DNA from: Gordionus sp. m RMFG-2023
Lineage: Eukaryota; Nematomorpha; Gordioida; Chordodea; Parachordodidae
Assembly (NCBI RefSeq): GCF_954871325.1
Contig: NC_088777.1
Span: forward strand, 4,962,509 to 5,026,508
DNA length: 64,000 nt
Reading direction: 5' to 3'
The position numbers were made by a program, and so were the translations under genes. Below the pieces are notes generated by a model, which made no database searches, was not told the origin of the DNA, and saw only the letters and a program-made list of their open reading frames with translations. Below, piece after piece: positions 1 to 13,000 of the stretch. Numbering within the stretch: the stretch's first letter is position 1; each line of letters starts with the position of its first letter.

Positions 1-76
1 AAAATAAAAAAAAAGCTGACATTTTATAGGCTTTTGTCTATTATATTTACTATTTTGTTTTTCTTGCTACCAAAAG

Positions 77-3000
77 CCGGCACTCCCGTTTTCCTGTCTT
101 ACCAGCGATACAAGAATGTCCCCTTCTTTGAAGGCTTCCTTTATAAATGCGTCGGTTCGAACGTGTATTTTTGCCGAATCGCTACCTGCTCTGGGAGGGC
201 TTATCTGAAAGAGACCAACCAGGAGCTATGTGTGCTAAGGGGTCACAATCACGAAAAGATGGAAAGTGAGGCCGACGCTATTAAATATCTGCAGGATTGT
301 ATCAAGGCAGAACAACCTCAAGATGGCGATACGATTGGTAAATGTTATTTTTTTTTCAAATTATAAACATTCGTAGGAACAAATTTTGTGGTTTGGGGAT
401 CAAAATAATTTTAACTCGTAATTGACATTCCATCAACATAATTCTACCTAAATAAATTATGGCAAATTATGTTCCTGAACGCCGAAAAATGTTATCTTTT
501 TTTAGTTAACACATTTCTTTGATGATTAGAGTTAGAAATGGTTATGCTACCACAAATAAGGATAAGCTTATCAATTTAGAGCTTGTTGGAAACTGTTCTT
601 TGGGTTGGTCATTTTTGTAATATTTATGGAATATAGTCATAATAATCGAGTTATTAAGGTCATTCGGTATGGTAAGGCCTCGCAAATTCTTTTCCTTATT
701 TGTTTGGTCAGAGCCAACCCCTGCCTGATTTTAAATGGGTCGAGTCCAGTATGGAACTTTTAATAGGAAATAAATATGTAAATTAATCACATTTAATATA
801 GATAAGTTAAAAAATCATTAATTTATTTGTTCTAAATCCCAATAAAAAGTTATTTTATACTTAAACTTACTCGCGAACACAAATATCGCTCTTCACAGGT
901 AAGCGATTGCGCCAATCGCGCGATTATATATTTAGTGGGCTAAGAAAGACAAAAATGAAATAAATTTTAGCTGAATATTTCGAATTATAAGATCTTCTTA
1001 TATAGAGGAACGTGACATAGCTTATTCCTCAAATTATTACCTCGAGGAGTGATGCACCCACATAAGATATACCCACTTATTAGAGACGTGCATGCAATGG
1101 CATCCGGGTTCATCTTAATTATCTTAAAACTAAATGGGGAAAAAACAGATAACCCGTTTATAGATGAGGTGCGAATATTAAAAAGTTTGTAATTTAATCA
1201 TATAAATAACCGACCCTATTTTAAAAAAAAATAATGTAAAGATGCGGACAATAGCGAAACCTCTTCGGAAAAATTTTCCAACGGTGACATTGTCAGCCAA
1301 TCCATTCTCAGGGATATCGAAATTTTATCATGTATTACATATATATATATTTATAAAAATATCAATTATATATATTTTTTGACTTTTCGGAAGAATTAAA
1401 TACAATTTCCTGTCAAAAAACCAAAAATAAAAGCGGGTACTCCATCCTTCTTATCCCACAAGAAGCTCAGGAGGATTCCCTTTTTCGAAGGCTACCTTTA
1501 CAAGAACATCAGCTCGGGCGTTTACTTTTGCCGGGACCCTTCTTGCCCAGCTCGAGCTTACATGAAAGACCTTAATCAAGAATTTTGCGTTCTCCGCGCC
1601 CATAACCACGTCAAGTTCGAAAGCGAAGTCGACGCGATTACCTATTTAGACCAACCTCAAAGGCAATACAAGAGCGTCATGTCAAGTAAATAGTACCTTG
1701 TTGTTTCTCCTTTTAATATTTTTTAAAATATGTACCTGACGTGATGTCCTGTTTGAAAATTGATGTATTGGCATTAGTACCGTTTGTACAATTTACTACA
1801 CATGCTAAGACACTTTTCTCGATCTTGTAACGATTAAAGAGAACGAAAAAATTTATGTAACCTTTTTTTTAAATCAAATTTTTGATTATATTTGGTTAAA
1901 CATATAGATGATAGATAATATCTTTACTAGGTTTAATAATTGAAAAATATAATTTTACATTATTTAATATATTTTGAAAATACAAAATATAAGTTTGAAA
2001 AACACAAAAAGATTATTTGGCCCATTCTAAAATGACCACAAAAAAAATACGGGAAATTATATCCTAATATTACTTAAATATTTCGTGACAAACTTTGTAT
2101 TGATATTTCGTGACAAACTTTGTATTGGCCGACTTCCAATTTTAACTTATATACAATTGGCCAATGCCTAAAATTTATTAATTAACCATGATAAATTTTT
2201 TTTAAAAAGATAAAAAAACAATTGATCTACAAATTACTTAGTAGATGTGAAAGAAGGTGTTTTTTTTTCTCTTCACGTTATAGGATGTAAAAGAATGCTA
2301 TTTGATTGCAATATCGATGTCGAATATTATTTGCTAGGTTCCCATATCCACGAAATTAATAATTTGGAATGTATACATAACGGGGGGCCAAAAACTAGAG
2401 AGATTTTTTATCTCGGATTTGATTTTGGACTCCTTCTCCATGGCATAATTATTTTCAGCCCAGTTCGGTTGAAAGCAGGTTTAGCAAAAAATGGCCTCGG
2501 TTCGGGTTGAAGAATGTGAAAGAAATATGACATGCTTAATTTAGGAATATTTTAGGGATGTACCGATATTTTATATCGGATCGGGCCGATATTTCGCCCA
2601 TTTTAAAATATCGGTTATCGGCAAATATTATAAAATTTTCCGATCCGATATAAAATGGCGCTTTTAACAAAATTTAAAAAAAGTTATATCTAAAAATCCA
2701 TTTATTTTTATAAATAAAATCGGAATATATTTTTATGCTTAATTATTTTAATAGTAATAATTAGTTAATAAACATTCTGCAATATAGTTATTTTTTTTCG
2801 CATTCTGTTTAAAAAAGTGTTCATTAATCTCTTCAGAATCTGTTTTTAGTGATACTAGTGATATTAACAGTCCCCATCACCGCAGACCGATCTCTGATAA
2901 ATTGGAAATTTTGGTATTTCTAAAAAGAAATCTTCGATAAATTAATTTTATATATTAATTTCAAATTTCAATATATTTGTTTATTACTAATTATGTAAAT

Positions 3001-4558
3001 AGATTAATGTTATTACTTATTATATAAATAATTGCAATTGAATTGAATATAAACTATAACTGATCATTATAATATATTTAAATGACATATGTTATGGTAT
3101 AGTAAAATTATAGATGTTGTACTAATAAAAAGAATATTAAAAATTAAAACCGGTATCTTTACAGAATACAAAATTAGATATGATATCGGATCGGTTATCG
3201 GCCGATATCAATTAAATATCTGGAATATCGGATCGGATCGGCCTCCAAAAAGTGGTATCGGTACACCCCTAGTTTTGCCCATAACCGATTAAATTAAATA
3301 ATCTAATTACCCTAAGCCCGATTGATTCAACTGATTAAGCTTCGTATGGGGGGGGGGGGTTATAACGCCAATTCATCAGAGTTTGGGTGGTCTCGATATC
3401 GTGGCCCATAATGTGCATATTAATCCTTTTTTTTATTTATATATAATATATATTTTAGCTATCGATATGACCGTGCCCGACTTTTTCCATACACCTGAAA
3501 GTAACGCCATTATTTATATTTTAATTTTATGCCATTTATCTCGATACCAAAAACGTTCCATCATAATTTTAAAAATGAGGAATATTCCAAAATATATTGA
3601 ATTCGAACTTTACGTAAATGATCGAAAAGGACAGAAAAAAAGAGAATGATATAAATTAAGAAAGAATTCTTTCTTTTGAAAGAAAGAAAATAGCACTAGT
3701 TTAAGGTTAACGAGTGAGATGCACCATCTGGAGAATGGATGGATTATTTTTAATATTTTTTATTGGTGATGTAACCTTGAAGATGATATACCCGGTCTGG
3801 TATACGTACCTTCGGCCAAATGCGGCTTGATTCCCTATTACGAAGGTCACTTGTATCTCGTTGATAGGCATCAGGGCAAGAATCTCTACCTGAGCTGTAG
3901 GAAGGACAAATGCCCAGCTCGCGCCATATTGACCAAAACCTGCATCAAAGGGCAGTATAGAAACCATAATCATCCACCGCAGAGGCATGAATTTTTGGCC
4001 CTAGAAACTAGGTTTAATACTTATTCTTTTTTCAAAAGAACCTATCATTAATAATTTTTATAGCCATAAGGATTAAATTATTTAAATTCATTTTGCTAAT
4101 ATTGAGAAATAAAAGCTAATCATTTTAAACCTATCAGGTACAAACTTAAGCAAGCCATCATAGCCAATCCTGACCGGCACCCTCGCCAAACATATGTGGA
4201 ATTTATCAACAAAAGGCTACTAGAAATAGAAGAAGAGGAAAAAGAACTCATGCTCAAGGAGGCTCCTTACAATAATCCCAATTTGGATACGACGACCGAA
4301 CCCGAAAATTCTACCTTCTTTGCTAATAAATATCACAGGGCCTTCCCCACTTATCGGAGCGTGGAGAGGTTCATGAAGAACGTTAGGAAAGCTATTAAGA
4401 ACAATAAAGCGAATCGATCTCTACCGACTTTGCAAACGCTTCCCCACCCGCTGGCGGCAACGGCATCTACCCATATGGATTCCTTCACTACGCTGCTCAA
4501 CGATGAGTCCATGATGGATGATACATTAGAAACAATTTGTAATAGCGTCTGTAATTAA
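77..4558 (+). CDS. multi-FLYWCH zinc-finger protein, 3' part of gene
   Basis: Four exons are visible: 77-337, 1434-1685, 3783-4011 and 4138-4558 (stop). Each of the first three encodes one FLYWCH-type zinc finger: an aromatic start (FFEGFLY, FFEGYLY, YYEGHLY), then C-x4-5-C with (P)A/GRA after it, and a closing HNH. Exons one and two are clearly duplicates of each other (FLSxxxxxxxPFFEG, ESEVDAI-like tail). Phases agree throughout: the first two exons end in phase 1 and the next begin with two bases; exon 3 ends in phase 2 and exon 4 starts with the completing G. The last exon encodes a charged, probably helical stretch (KRLLEIEEEEKELMLKE) and a Ser/Thr-rich tail with no known domain. FLYWCH domains are known as DNA- or protein-binding modules; the target here is unknown. 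The start codon and any earlier exons lie before the window. An AATAAA lies near 4756. Several of the acceptors end in AAG. Confidence 0.8.
338..1433 (+). other. intron of the FLYWCH gene, no recognisable content
   Basis: AT-rich intron (donor GTAAAT, acceptor AAAAG). I see no coding segment or clear repeat in it. Confidence 0.6.
2553..3271. mobile_element. non-autonomous hAT-like element with TAGGGRTGTACCGATA ends
   Basis: The left end TAGGGATGTACCGATA and the right end ATCGGTACACCCCTA are inverted copies, and inside them ATCGGATCGG / CCGATCCGAT blocks are also inverted. The TIR type (T/CAGGGGTGTACCGATA) is typical of hAT elements. The middle is AT-rich with no transposase. I could not find a clear 8-bp target duplication. 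It lies in the second visible intron of the FLYWCH gene (1686-3782). Outside the element that intron also holds a G12 tract and a 27-bp tandem duplication near 2085-2138. Confidence 0.55.
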
Positions 4559-5714
4559 AAACTGAAGAAGTATTTCCAGGGTTTTTCATAAGAGGATGAA
4601 ATTCACTTGATTTATCATTTATTGGAATGGTTTGATTTTGTAAGATATATTTATTGCTTCTTGCTTGTCGATTATCAAACGTTTATGGATGAATTGGAAA
4701 CCATCAATTAATCGTAACTTGTATATAAACCCAAAAAATCGAATCATTTGATTGAATAAATTCTTAACTTAACTACGTTTTGGGTGGGATAAAAGATTAT
4801 TTTATATATTTTATTTGGCTGATTTTTCTTAAAACATGATATAGTGAATATTTTCTATTATATGTATTACAACAATTTTTTTTTATTTATGGATTTTTTT
4901 AAAATATTATTTTTTTTTCCATTCACTAAATAATAAAGAGAAATATATTTGTAAAACAAAAGCTTATTTAAAAGTTATATATTCTCCCAATTATTTTAAT
5001 ATCATTTATTTAATTTTTTTTGTGCATTTTATGATTCAATTTAAATATTTCTACGAATAAATCATATTATATTATATACTATTTAAATTGTAATTTATGA
5101 AATAAATATATGCTGTGTATGGTAAACTACATTTTAGATATAATAAAAAGTTGAAAGGTATCTAATCTCATTTCTATAAATCCTTATAAAACGGACTAGA
5201 AAAATTGCATATTTTGACAATATCGATAAAATAATTAAATAATGTGTCATTAATATTTACCATTTTTTCCCCCGGTGTTAATGTCATAAAGTTTAAGAAT
5301 CCAAATCTTTTATAGGATACTTTTTAACAACTTCTCTATAATTTCCTTCAGAGCCTTGCACAAACGTGTCTACCTTAATTCTATCCTAATTCGAACTGGA
5401 CCGGGGCTATTAATTGTATTTTACCTTAAATGAGCGGTAAGATAGGAAAAAAAATAACGCGATTGGTTGGGTCGGCATAGCTCCCTCTTTTTTGAAAGAT
5501 TATTATATTTCTATATTAATTAATATTTTTTATTATAGAGTTTAAACATATATTTTTTTTTGTTTGATACTTTATTTTAAAATAAAAATTTAAAAAAAAC
5601 AAATAAGGATATATATCAAAAATTAAATTTAAAAAAAAATATATCTATAAAAATCCATGAAGAAAAACAAAAAAAGAACTAAGAGAAAAAAAATATTAAA
5701 AAAAATTCATATCA

Positions 5715-5850
5715 TCCTAGAAAGGAGTGAACGCTTAAAAAATTAAACAGGCGGATTTCTGCTGACGAGATCCCCTGAGATCTGTCATTTTTTTTCCTAT
5801 GATTTTACTGAAATTCAGGGCCTTACTTCCAAACATGCCTAGGGTATTGT
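5715..5850 (-). repeat. interspersed repeat, copy related to 37815-38005
   Basis: Read on the minus strand this segment matches 37815-38005 over most of its length: CCTAGGCATGTT, then AAAATCATAGGAAAAAAAAT, ACAGATCTCA, GTCAGCAGA and TTTTTTAAGC. A more diverged third copy lies near 25020-25130. There are no obvious terminal inverted repeats and the family is unknown; a SINE-like origin is possible. Confidence 0.55.
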
Positions 5851-7059
5851 AAGTTTTTTCATTAAATTTACCTAATATGGTATTTAAAAAAAAGGAAAAG
5901 CATATACATATTTTTTTTTCAAGACAAAATTAATAATGGCGATAAATATAATTTAGGAGAACAAAGGGATAAAGATTTAAAAAGATGTTTTAAAAGGAAA
6001 ATAGTAAAGAGAAAGTAGAAAGGAAGGAAAGTATAAGGTGGCATGGATTATTTGATAGAAGAAATAGAGATTAGGTGTTTGAATGAATAATCGTGTTATA
6101 AAGCCTTTATCCTAAAAAAGAGGATTCTTAGCCTTATAAGTCTTTTCGAGAATCCGTCTCCCCAATTCTTTCAAAAAGTAGTAAAATGGAGTAGGCGATG
6201 AGTGTGGATGACTAAGGAAAGGATCGATAGAACTGTATTAGTTGATTTTCCGGGTTGACAAAAATATCGATGTGGTTGGATGGTGCATTTGGGTCAATGC
6301 AGGTAAGTCCCAAACCAGAAGTTGACCTCTTTACCAAGGGATTAAGGGCATTTCCACCAGGACGTTTCCCATTGATTCTGTAAATGAAGTTTAATTCAAG
6401 TCTAAAGGGAATGCTTGTAGATTTAAGTGCACTCAAAATAATGTTACATATCTACCCTGGTTTCATAATGCTAACATTAGTAAGGAGGTAGAACAATTTC
6501 ATTGTTGAGCCGTAATCTAATGGCAAATCTTAGCTTATCTGCCAAAAGCAGAAAATCTTAGAGACTATTTTATGGGTATGGTTTCCAGAAACTCATAATC
6601 GGATACTTGATTCAAGTGGTGAAAAACTGTGATATCGTCATCGTAAATACTCAATTTTAGAAAAGCTACGGAGCCTTTGAATTATTTATGCCAGCTATTA
6701 CCTAATAAATTATTCATTTTTTAGTCATTTCTTAAAAAATATATTGGTAATATATATGCAGTCGTCGGGATGGCCTAGTGGTGCTGTATGCTTGGAAACT
6801 AAAAATCCCAGCTGGTAAGGAACTATAAATTTTCAGGTTTTTCTTCAATGACGGATGTGTATAGACATATGTTAAGATGATTTTCTGAGCTGAGAAATGC
6901 CACCCCCGGTCACTGACAGGCTTGAACAGCCGGGCGCTAGGATACTTGTTCAATAAAACAAATAAGATAGCCAACGGAACTCATGGGTCATTCAAGGATG
7001 ATAATGATCTCTTGGCCAGCGCTAGAATAATGGTGACCTCAGGGACGGTTCAAGCACAA

Positions 7060-7215
7060 TGTCTACTAAGGTACAATGGGCTTGATAACGATACTTCTGT
7101 GGGAGATCGATCAGGATTGATATTCCGGTGGGATATCTGTCGATATTGATACTTCGGTGTGAGATCAAGATACAATGGCCTCGATAGCGATACTCCGGTG
7201 AGAGATCCAAATGGA
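7060..7215 (+). repeat. degenerate tandem repeat (GATACTCCGGTGAGAGATC-like)
   Basis: A core like GATACTTCGGTGTGAGATC recurs three or four times about 45-60 bases apart, alternating with ACAATGGCCTCGATAGCGA-like segments. It looks like a decayed minisatellite. Just upstream, GATGGCCTAGTGG near 6770 resembles a tRNA A box, but I found no convincing B box. Confidence 0.4.
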
Positions 7216-7631
7216 ATCGAGAATACAGAAATATAAATAAGATAAAAATAGATAGCATGAGTAATAAATTGGAGAGATATTGAAGGAGCTCACCACCAGT
7301 AAAGGTGAAAACTAAAAAGAAAAAAAATATATATTGATACTTTTTATATGGATTTTTTATTTTAAATAATAAAAGTTATTAGAAATTAAAAAATAAATCT
7401 AAATTTCTTGAAGATATTTTTAAGTCGAAAATAAAGTAAAATTGTCTTACTTATTTATTACACATTTTATATCTTTATTAATAAAAATTATATTAATAAT
7501 AATAAACTTGTTTTCGAATAATATACAAGCCTTTTAGAGCTTTACCAGGTTAAAAATTATATTGTTTTTTTGGGTTCGTCCCCATGCTTTCGAACCATCT
7601 TAGATCTGGTCTAACAGGTGATATTTATAAC

Positions 7632-7759
7632 TCACGACCTGCAGACACCCACCGTGCCGGTCCTTATATTACAAATCCAAATATATTAGCTATAAAATTC
7701 AAAAATATATTCAAAAAATCCGGGCCGGATCACGCAAATGGTACCTCTGCAGGTCTCCG
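7632..7759. mobile_element. short GC-rich TIR element (GACCTGCAG ends)
   Basis: Left CACGACCTGCAGACACC and right GGTACCTCTGCAGGTCTCCG are imperfect inverted repeats, with GCCGG / GGGCCGG blocks just inside. The same family recurs at 23535-23753 and half of it at 51547-51655. The GC-rich ends contrast sharply with the AT-rich surroundings. Confidence 0.5.
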
Positions 7760-8403
7760 CTATAACTTATTTTATATTATATAAATAAATCGGATAAGAT
7801 AATATTAAATAATTACTTATTCAATCTTCATTGTAGTAATACGTACAACTTTATAGTATTTTTGACCCCATATTTTAGAACTATCGAGAATAAAAACGTA
7901 ACTAGATTTTTAGTATAGCAAAAAAAATTTAGAGGGACTCAAATGGGGCAAGCCAATAATTCAATCAGCAAATAAAAATTTATAAATTCTATAAAAAAAA
8001 TAAATTGAATATTTCTCGATTTTTGCAATTACTTTTTTTGGTAATAAACAACTTGATATTTTTATGCATAAATTTATTTTTTTTAGAAATTCGTTTCGAT
8101 TTCTGAAATTTGAAGAATCTGTTATTGCAAATAACAAAAATCTACCTTTGAAGAATTTACTCTCCTTCTTAAACTTTGCCAATATCTCCTCAATTTGGGG
8201 CAACGGATACCTTGCACCTATGAAGGTTTATGAGTCTACAACTTTTAACCCGGAGATTTCTTAAGATTTCTAGGAACCGATTGAAGCAAAAGTGCATGTA
8301 ATTTATATATATTATATATATACTTTTTTCATTTTTAAATCGTTGGCTTCTTCAATGCTAATTTAGACGAGAACACTATTGAAGTTATATATATATATAT
8401 ATA

Positions 8404-8700
8404 TATGTTAGCGTCAATGTGGGGTTTCCGTCAATGTTATTTATGCAACTTTAAATCATTTTTTGAGCTGATTTTAATATATTTATAAATCGGATGTTAC
8501 CAGAAATATATTCTATCATGTTTGGAATAACCTATCTTATGAATTGTAGACAATTTTGCCGTTACCTGTCATTTATAATTTATATAAATAGTTTAAAAAT
8601 GATAGAATATATATCCGGCAAAATCAGATTTTTTTAAATTTAAAAAAACGCGATCAAAAAATGATTTAAAATTGTAAAAATAACACAAATATGTTTCATT
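8404..8700. mobile_element. palindromic MITE, GTTAGCGTCAATG family
   Basis: The left half (GTTAGCGTCAATG, ACTTTAAATCATTTTTTGAG, ATTCTATCATG) is repeated inverted in the right half (GATAGAATATA, ATCAAAAAATGATTTAAAA, AATAACAC). The whole unit can fold on itself. Complete or partial relatives occur at 22895-23025, 27160-27290, 32926-33026 plus 36545-36740 (one copy split by the giant hairpin), 44140-44545 and 45735-45840. No coding capacity. Confidence 0.6.
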
Positions 8701-10090
8701 TTAGGGGTTTTATTGCTACAAATTTGTAAATGGAATTAGAAATAACGTGTTTAAATTAAAATATTAGGTTCCATCATCATACCGTATATTGAAATGCCTT
8801 TAAATTTTAACTCTTATCATCATAAAAAAACCGACAATAATTGCAATAATATAAAAGGGTCGTTTCGTTACATCCTTTTTCCTATTTCTTTCCTACTACT
8901 TTATAACAAAAGAATAAATGTGCAAGAAAATAAATTACGATTACGAGTTTCATTAAAACTGCTTATATTACTTAAATTAAACCAAAAATTTTTCTTCTTT
9001 CAAACCTTAAATGAGTTTTTATAGGTGCGTGTGAATCATAAAACCGATATTTTTAAATAATTAGCGATTAAACATTTAAGGTTAGTGCGGCACGGACTAG
9101 CTCTTAAAAACGTTTGAAAAAGGCAAATTCAGGCTGGCCCATAAATTTGCCCGACTTAAAAAATAATATATATTAATTTTTTTTTAGATTTTGCCTAACT
9201 ATGATCGTAAATTCGACCCTTATCCTGATTGGTCCATTGTAAATTGATTATATCGTTAAATATTGTTAAAATAACTACTTGGAATTATCGGATATTTTAT
9301 ATAAACGCATAAATAGGTATATTTACCCGCATAAAAATTGGTATTCATAAGGATGTCGTCCATTTTGACAGTAATGGTACGAAAATTTCATCAAAATCTT
9401 ACGGTCAAAGGAGACTCTCCCATTTATTTTTATGTAGTAAAATTTTAAAAGACACAAATTTGCCTGATTCCAAGCCCTAAGGACTCAGCCTGTAAAAATA
9501 TTTTGCACAAGATTCGTAATAACATTTATACTGGCCAACATGTTTGATAAATGTGAAATATGAATGAACATATATAAATAATAAGACATTTAATCCAAAT
9601 TTTCATATAATTAATTTATGTAAAATTGTGGGATATAAATTTTGTGTATATATATAAAAAAAAAACATTTATCAAAAATGAAAAAAAAATTGTACACCAC
9701 CAAATTTTATCTTGTCATCATTTTCAAAAAAAGTCATCAAAAACAGGTGAGTATTAGAGTGACAGTTCTTGTCGCTATAGAAAATGAAAAATGAGTGATA
9801 AAATATTGTAATAATATTATTATTTTTTTCTCTATAAAATTTGACTAGTAAAATTTATGAAAAAAAAATGGGTCTACTAAAAATGTTAAATCAATAAATA
9901 CTTGAAATACAAATTATAATATAATCAGTTTTAAATACAACAAACATAATATCACAATAAATTATTTGTGGTATACGAAACAAACTAAACTTATATTAAA
10001 TTTAATTTATGAATAGGGAATACAAATAACAAGTTAGGGAAATACAAATATTCAATTCAATTTTTAATGAATAAAAAAATAATCCCTTTT

Positions 10091-13000
10091 TCACAACTTG
10101 GGAATCAAACCGGATATGATAAGGGTAAATGAAGCGAATTTGAGTAGTGTGAATATGTAAACCGCGTGTGGCCACGTAGGTAAAACGGGAGACGGCGAAA
10201 AGAAATATAAAAGACCCACGGTTACCGACAAAATCAGGCCCACGATGTGACGAATCAGCTGATAACTTTGATGGGGCGAGATTCTTCGATCATTCACCAA
10301 ATCCTGGTAACTGAATAACGATTTATTTATGTTCAATAGGTTGGCGCGAAAATGTTTGAAAGGAAAATTGTCGAAACGTTCCCAGATGGAGCCATATTTT
10401 TCTAGAACGATTAATTTTTTTCAAAAGGGTTTAACTAGTTATCAAAGACATATAATAATACCTTGACTGACGATGCATTCATAATAATGTATTTGAAAGC
10501 GACTTTGAACGCAAATCAGCTGGACCCGCCATTTTGGTGACCCATATAGTAATTATTATCAGTTAAAAATTATTGTTAAATTGATAACTTGCTTCCTTAT
10601 TATCTCGATGATCAGACGAATCTTTAATAAAGTTTGCGTCAGAACATAGAAATAAATTGAGCCTTTCGTTTAAAATTTTTAATAATGATATGGGTAATCA
10701 AAATGGCGTACCCAGATGTTTTCCATTGATGTACACATTTTAATTTTTTTTTTTTTAAAAAATAGTCCCAGTTTTGTAATTAAAAATAATTTTTAGGCCA
10801 GCTTTTAAAATATAAAGCACTACGGGTCTGAAAATCTCGGGAAAAATCTTATTTCTTTAATTTCGACAGAAGGATAAATTATCTATGTTTAAGGGCAAAT
10901 TTCATCAAATTTTTAATGGACAGGGTCCAAGGTTAGAGGCACATTCTCAAAGTTGGAGATGCAAAATTCGAACTTTCCAACATGAAACGATAAAAATAAA
11001 AAAATATGACGTCATAATAACGTCATTTCCATTTAAGCAAACGATAATAAACCAAAATGGTTTTGGGGTAGAGATGATTTTATTCGATTAAAATTTTAAG
11101 ACATTCAAAAAATAATAATAATAAGGAGCAGAAAGGTTCTAGAAGGAATTTCTTAAGAGGAACTGATCTATCGCAGCCTTGAATCGATTGATTGCAACAA
11201 AAAATTGATGCTATCGAATCAACAAAAAAAACAATATGGTGTTGGAAGACCTAGAAAATATTGATTCTTGAAACATTCGTATTGAAGCCAAGAAGACTCA
11301 CTTAGCACCTATAAAACAATCCGTCAAATATCCTGAGAAACTGGTAAGGGAACTTGCTGCAGCTAAAATGTTTTTAAAAAAACCAGCCCAGGACATAACC
11401 GATGCGGATAAGATTGCCCGTCTGGTACGAAAACAACTTCTACGAAAATACCATTAGAGGTTAGTTCATTTCATATGGTTCACGGGTTAAAAGCTATTTA
11501 CACCAACTCCACCGATAAATCTGAAAAGTGATGGTGTGTGGGTTGCAGTTTCAGTGAGAAAAAAGACGAGTTGCAATCAATTGACTGCTTCATACTCGTT
11601 CAAATTTCTCTATATTCGGCATGATTTCAGTAAGGGTATCAGGTATTGGCTGCCCAGAGCTCATCATTAATAATGGTGCTTATTATCGTGGTGTTTAATT
11701 CAGTGAGCCACTTATTGCCTATTATTAAAGAATGTTCGACAGTGAATTTTTCATATTCCAGCAGGACAAGTGCTCCAGCTGACCGAGCCAGAGAAACTGA
11801 GGATCTGCTTACAAGAGACACTTCAGATTTTATATTACCCAATCTTTAGACCCACTCCACTCCCCCAATATCTCCCTGATCTCAATCTGGTCTACTACAA
11901 GAAGGTGTTTATCAAACTCGCATACTCGACGTTGGCCATCTCAAACAGTGGCTTGTGGAGAAATGAAATCGTTTTGATCAAAGAATTGTTGGTTGTGCAA
12001 TCTGTGAATGGCGAGATCGCTTTAGAGCATGTATTTGAGCTAATAGGTAGCATTTTTGATTTTAAGAAAAACATCTGATTCTAATTAATCTTCAAATGTT
12101 GATATTTTCATGTTGCCGAAGTACTAAGTTTAATATAAAAAAAATAGAAAATTAATCTTTTACATATTGGAAAAGTTCGAATCATGTTTATCCAACTTTC
12201 AGTCCTTTTGGGAGAGAGTGTAAATGTGAATATGTCGTTTTGGGACATATGGGGATTGACCTTCTGCCAATTTTAAATCGGAAAATGTATTCTAGCATTT
12301 GCGGAAGTACCCACACTGTGAATTTCGTGTAATTTTGTCGCGAACTTTAGAACTGCTCTTATTTTAAAAATTAAATTTTTTTTTATATAAATAAGAAAAA
12401 ATAAGATAGAAAGATTTTCGGGGAAATTTATTTGAAATTCACAGTTGCGGGTAATCTGCAGCAGAGGTCTGCAATGGGTGTCCGCCCGCCCTTTCTTGGG
12501 ACAGGCGTGGGCGGGTTTCCTAAAATATTTTAAACATTGGGCGGGTTAAAAAATATTTTTGAAGTAATGGGCGGGCTTTGGTTAAAATTCCGCCCATTTC
12601 AGACGTCTAATTTGCACATTCTGGAATACATTTCGGATCAAATCCAATGGTTTAAATCTAAAAAAATTTCAATATAACAAAACGAAATATGCAGTTGTTA
12701 AAGGATCTAGATACTAGTATCTAGATATAAAAATGTGGTATCTGTATCTGTATTTAGATAGATTTTTGATTAAAATATCTGTATCTAGATAATATTTCAG
12801 ACGATGTATCTGTATCTAGATCCATTTAAAAAGTATCTTTTAACAACTCTGAAAATATGTAACTTTTTATTCAATTAGAATATTGTCATTTAGATCAGAT
12901 ACACGTGGGGGTATAGGCTTATATTATCAGGCCCGGCCATTAAATTAGCTCGGCGCAGCTATTTTTCAAAATTTTTTTTTAGGCCCTACTCAGAATGGCT

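Larger units (their letters stand above)
4559..10090. other. gene-free interval between the FLYWCH gene and G6Pase
   Basis: The two flanking genes converge and their 3' ends face each other across this stretch. I see only repeats in it: an interspersed repeat at 5715-5850, an imperfect repeat zone at 6760-7250, a GC-rich palindromic element at 7632-7759 and a MITE at 8404-8700. The longest open frames are AT-rich and match no family I recognise. Confidence 0.5.

Noticed and set aside
2247-2510. An 87-codon open frame within the FLYWCH gene intron.
   Set aside because: Composition follows the surrounding AT-rich DNA, there is no family resemblance, and it fits no exon phase of the gene.
3383-3649. 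An 88-codon open frame before FLYWCH exon 3.
   Set aside because: Low-complexity AT-rich peptide rich in I, F, Y and K with no recognisable motif.
6212-6436. A 74-codon minus-strand frame in a less AT-rich patch.
   Set aside because: No similarity to a known family, no splice context, and the patch looks like repeat debris; I could not name the element.
6765-6850. Possible tRNA or SINE promoter (GATGGCCTAGTGG).
   Set aside because: The A-box-like sequence has no acceptable B box at the right distance and no cloverleaf.
10885-11091. A 68-codon forward frame in G6Pase intron 5.
   Set aside because: It precedes the mariner fossil and does not match the transposase or a host protein.
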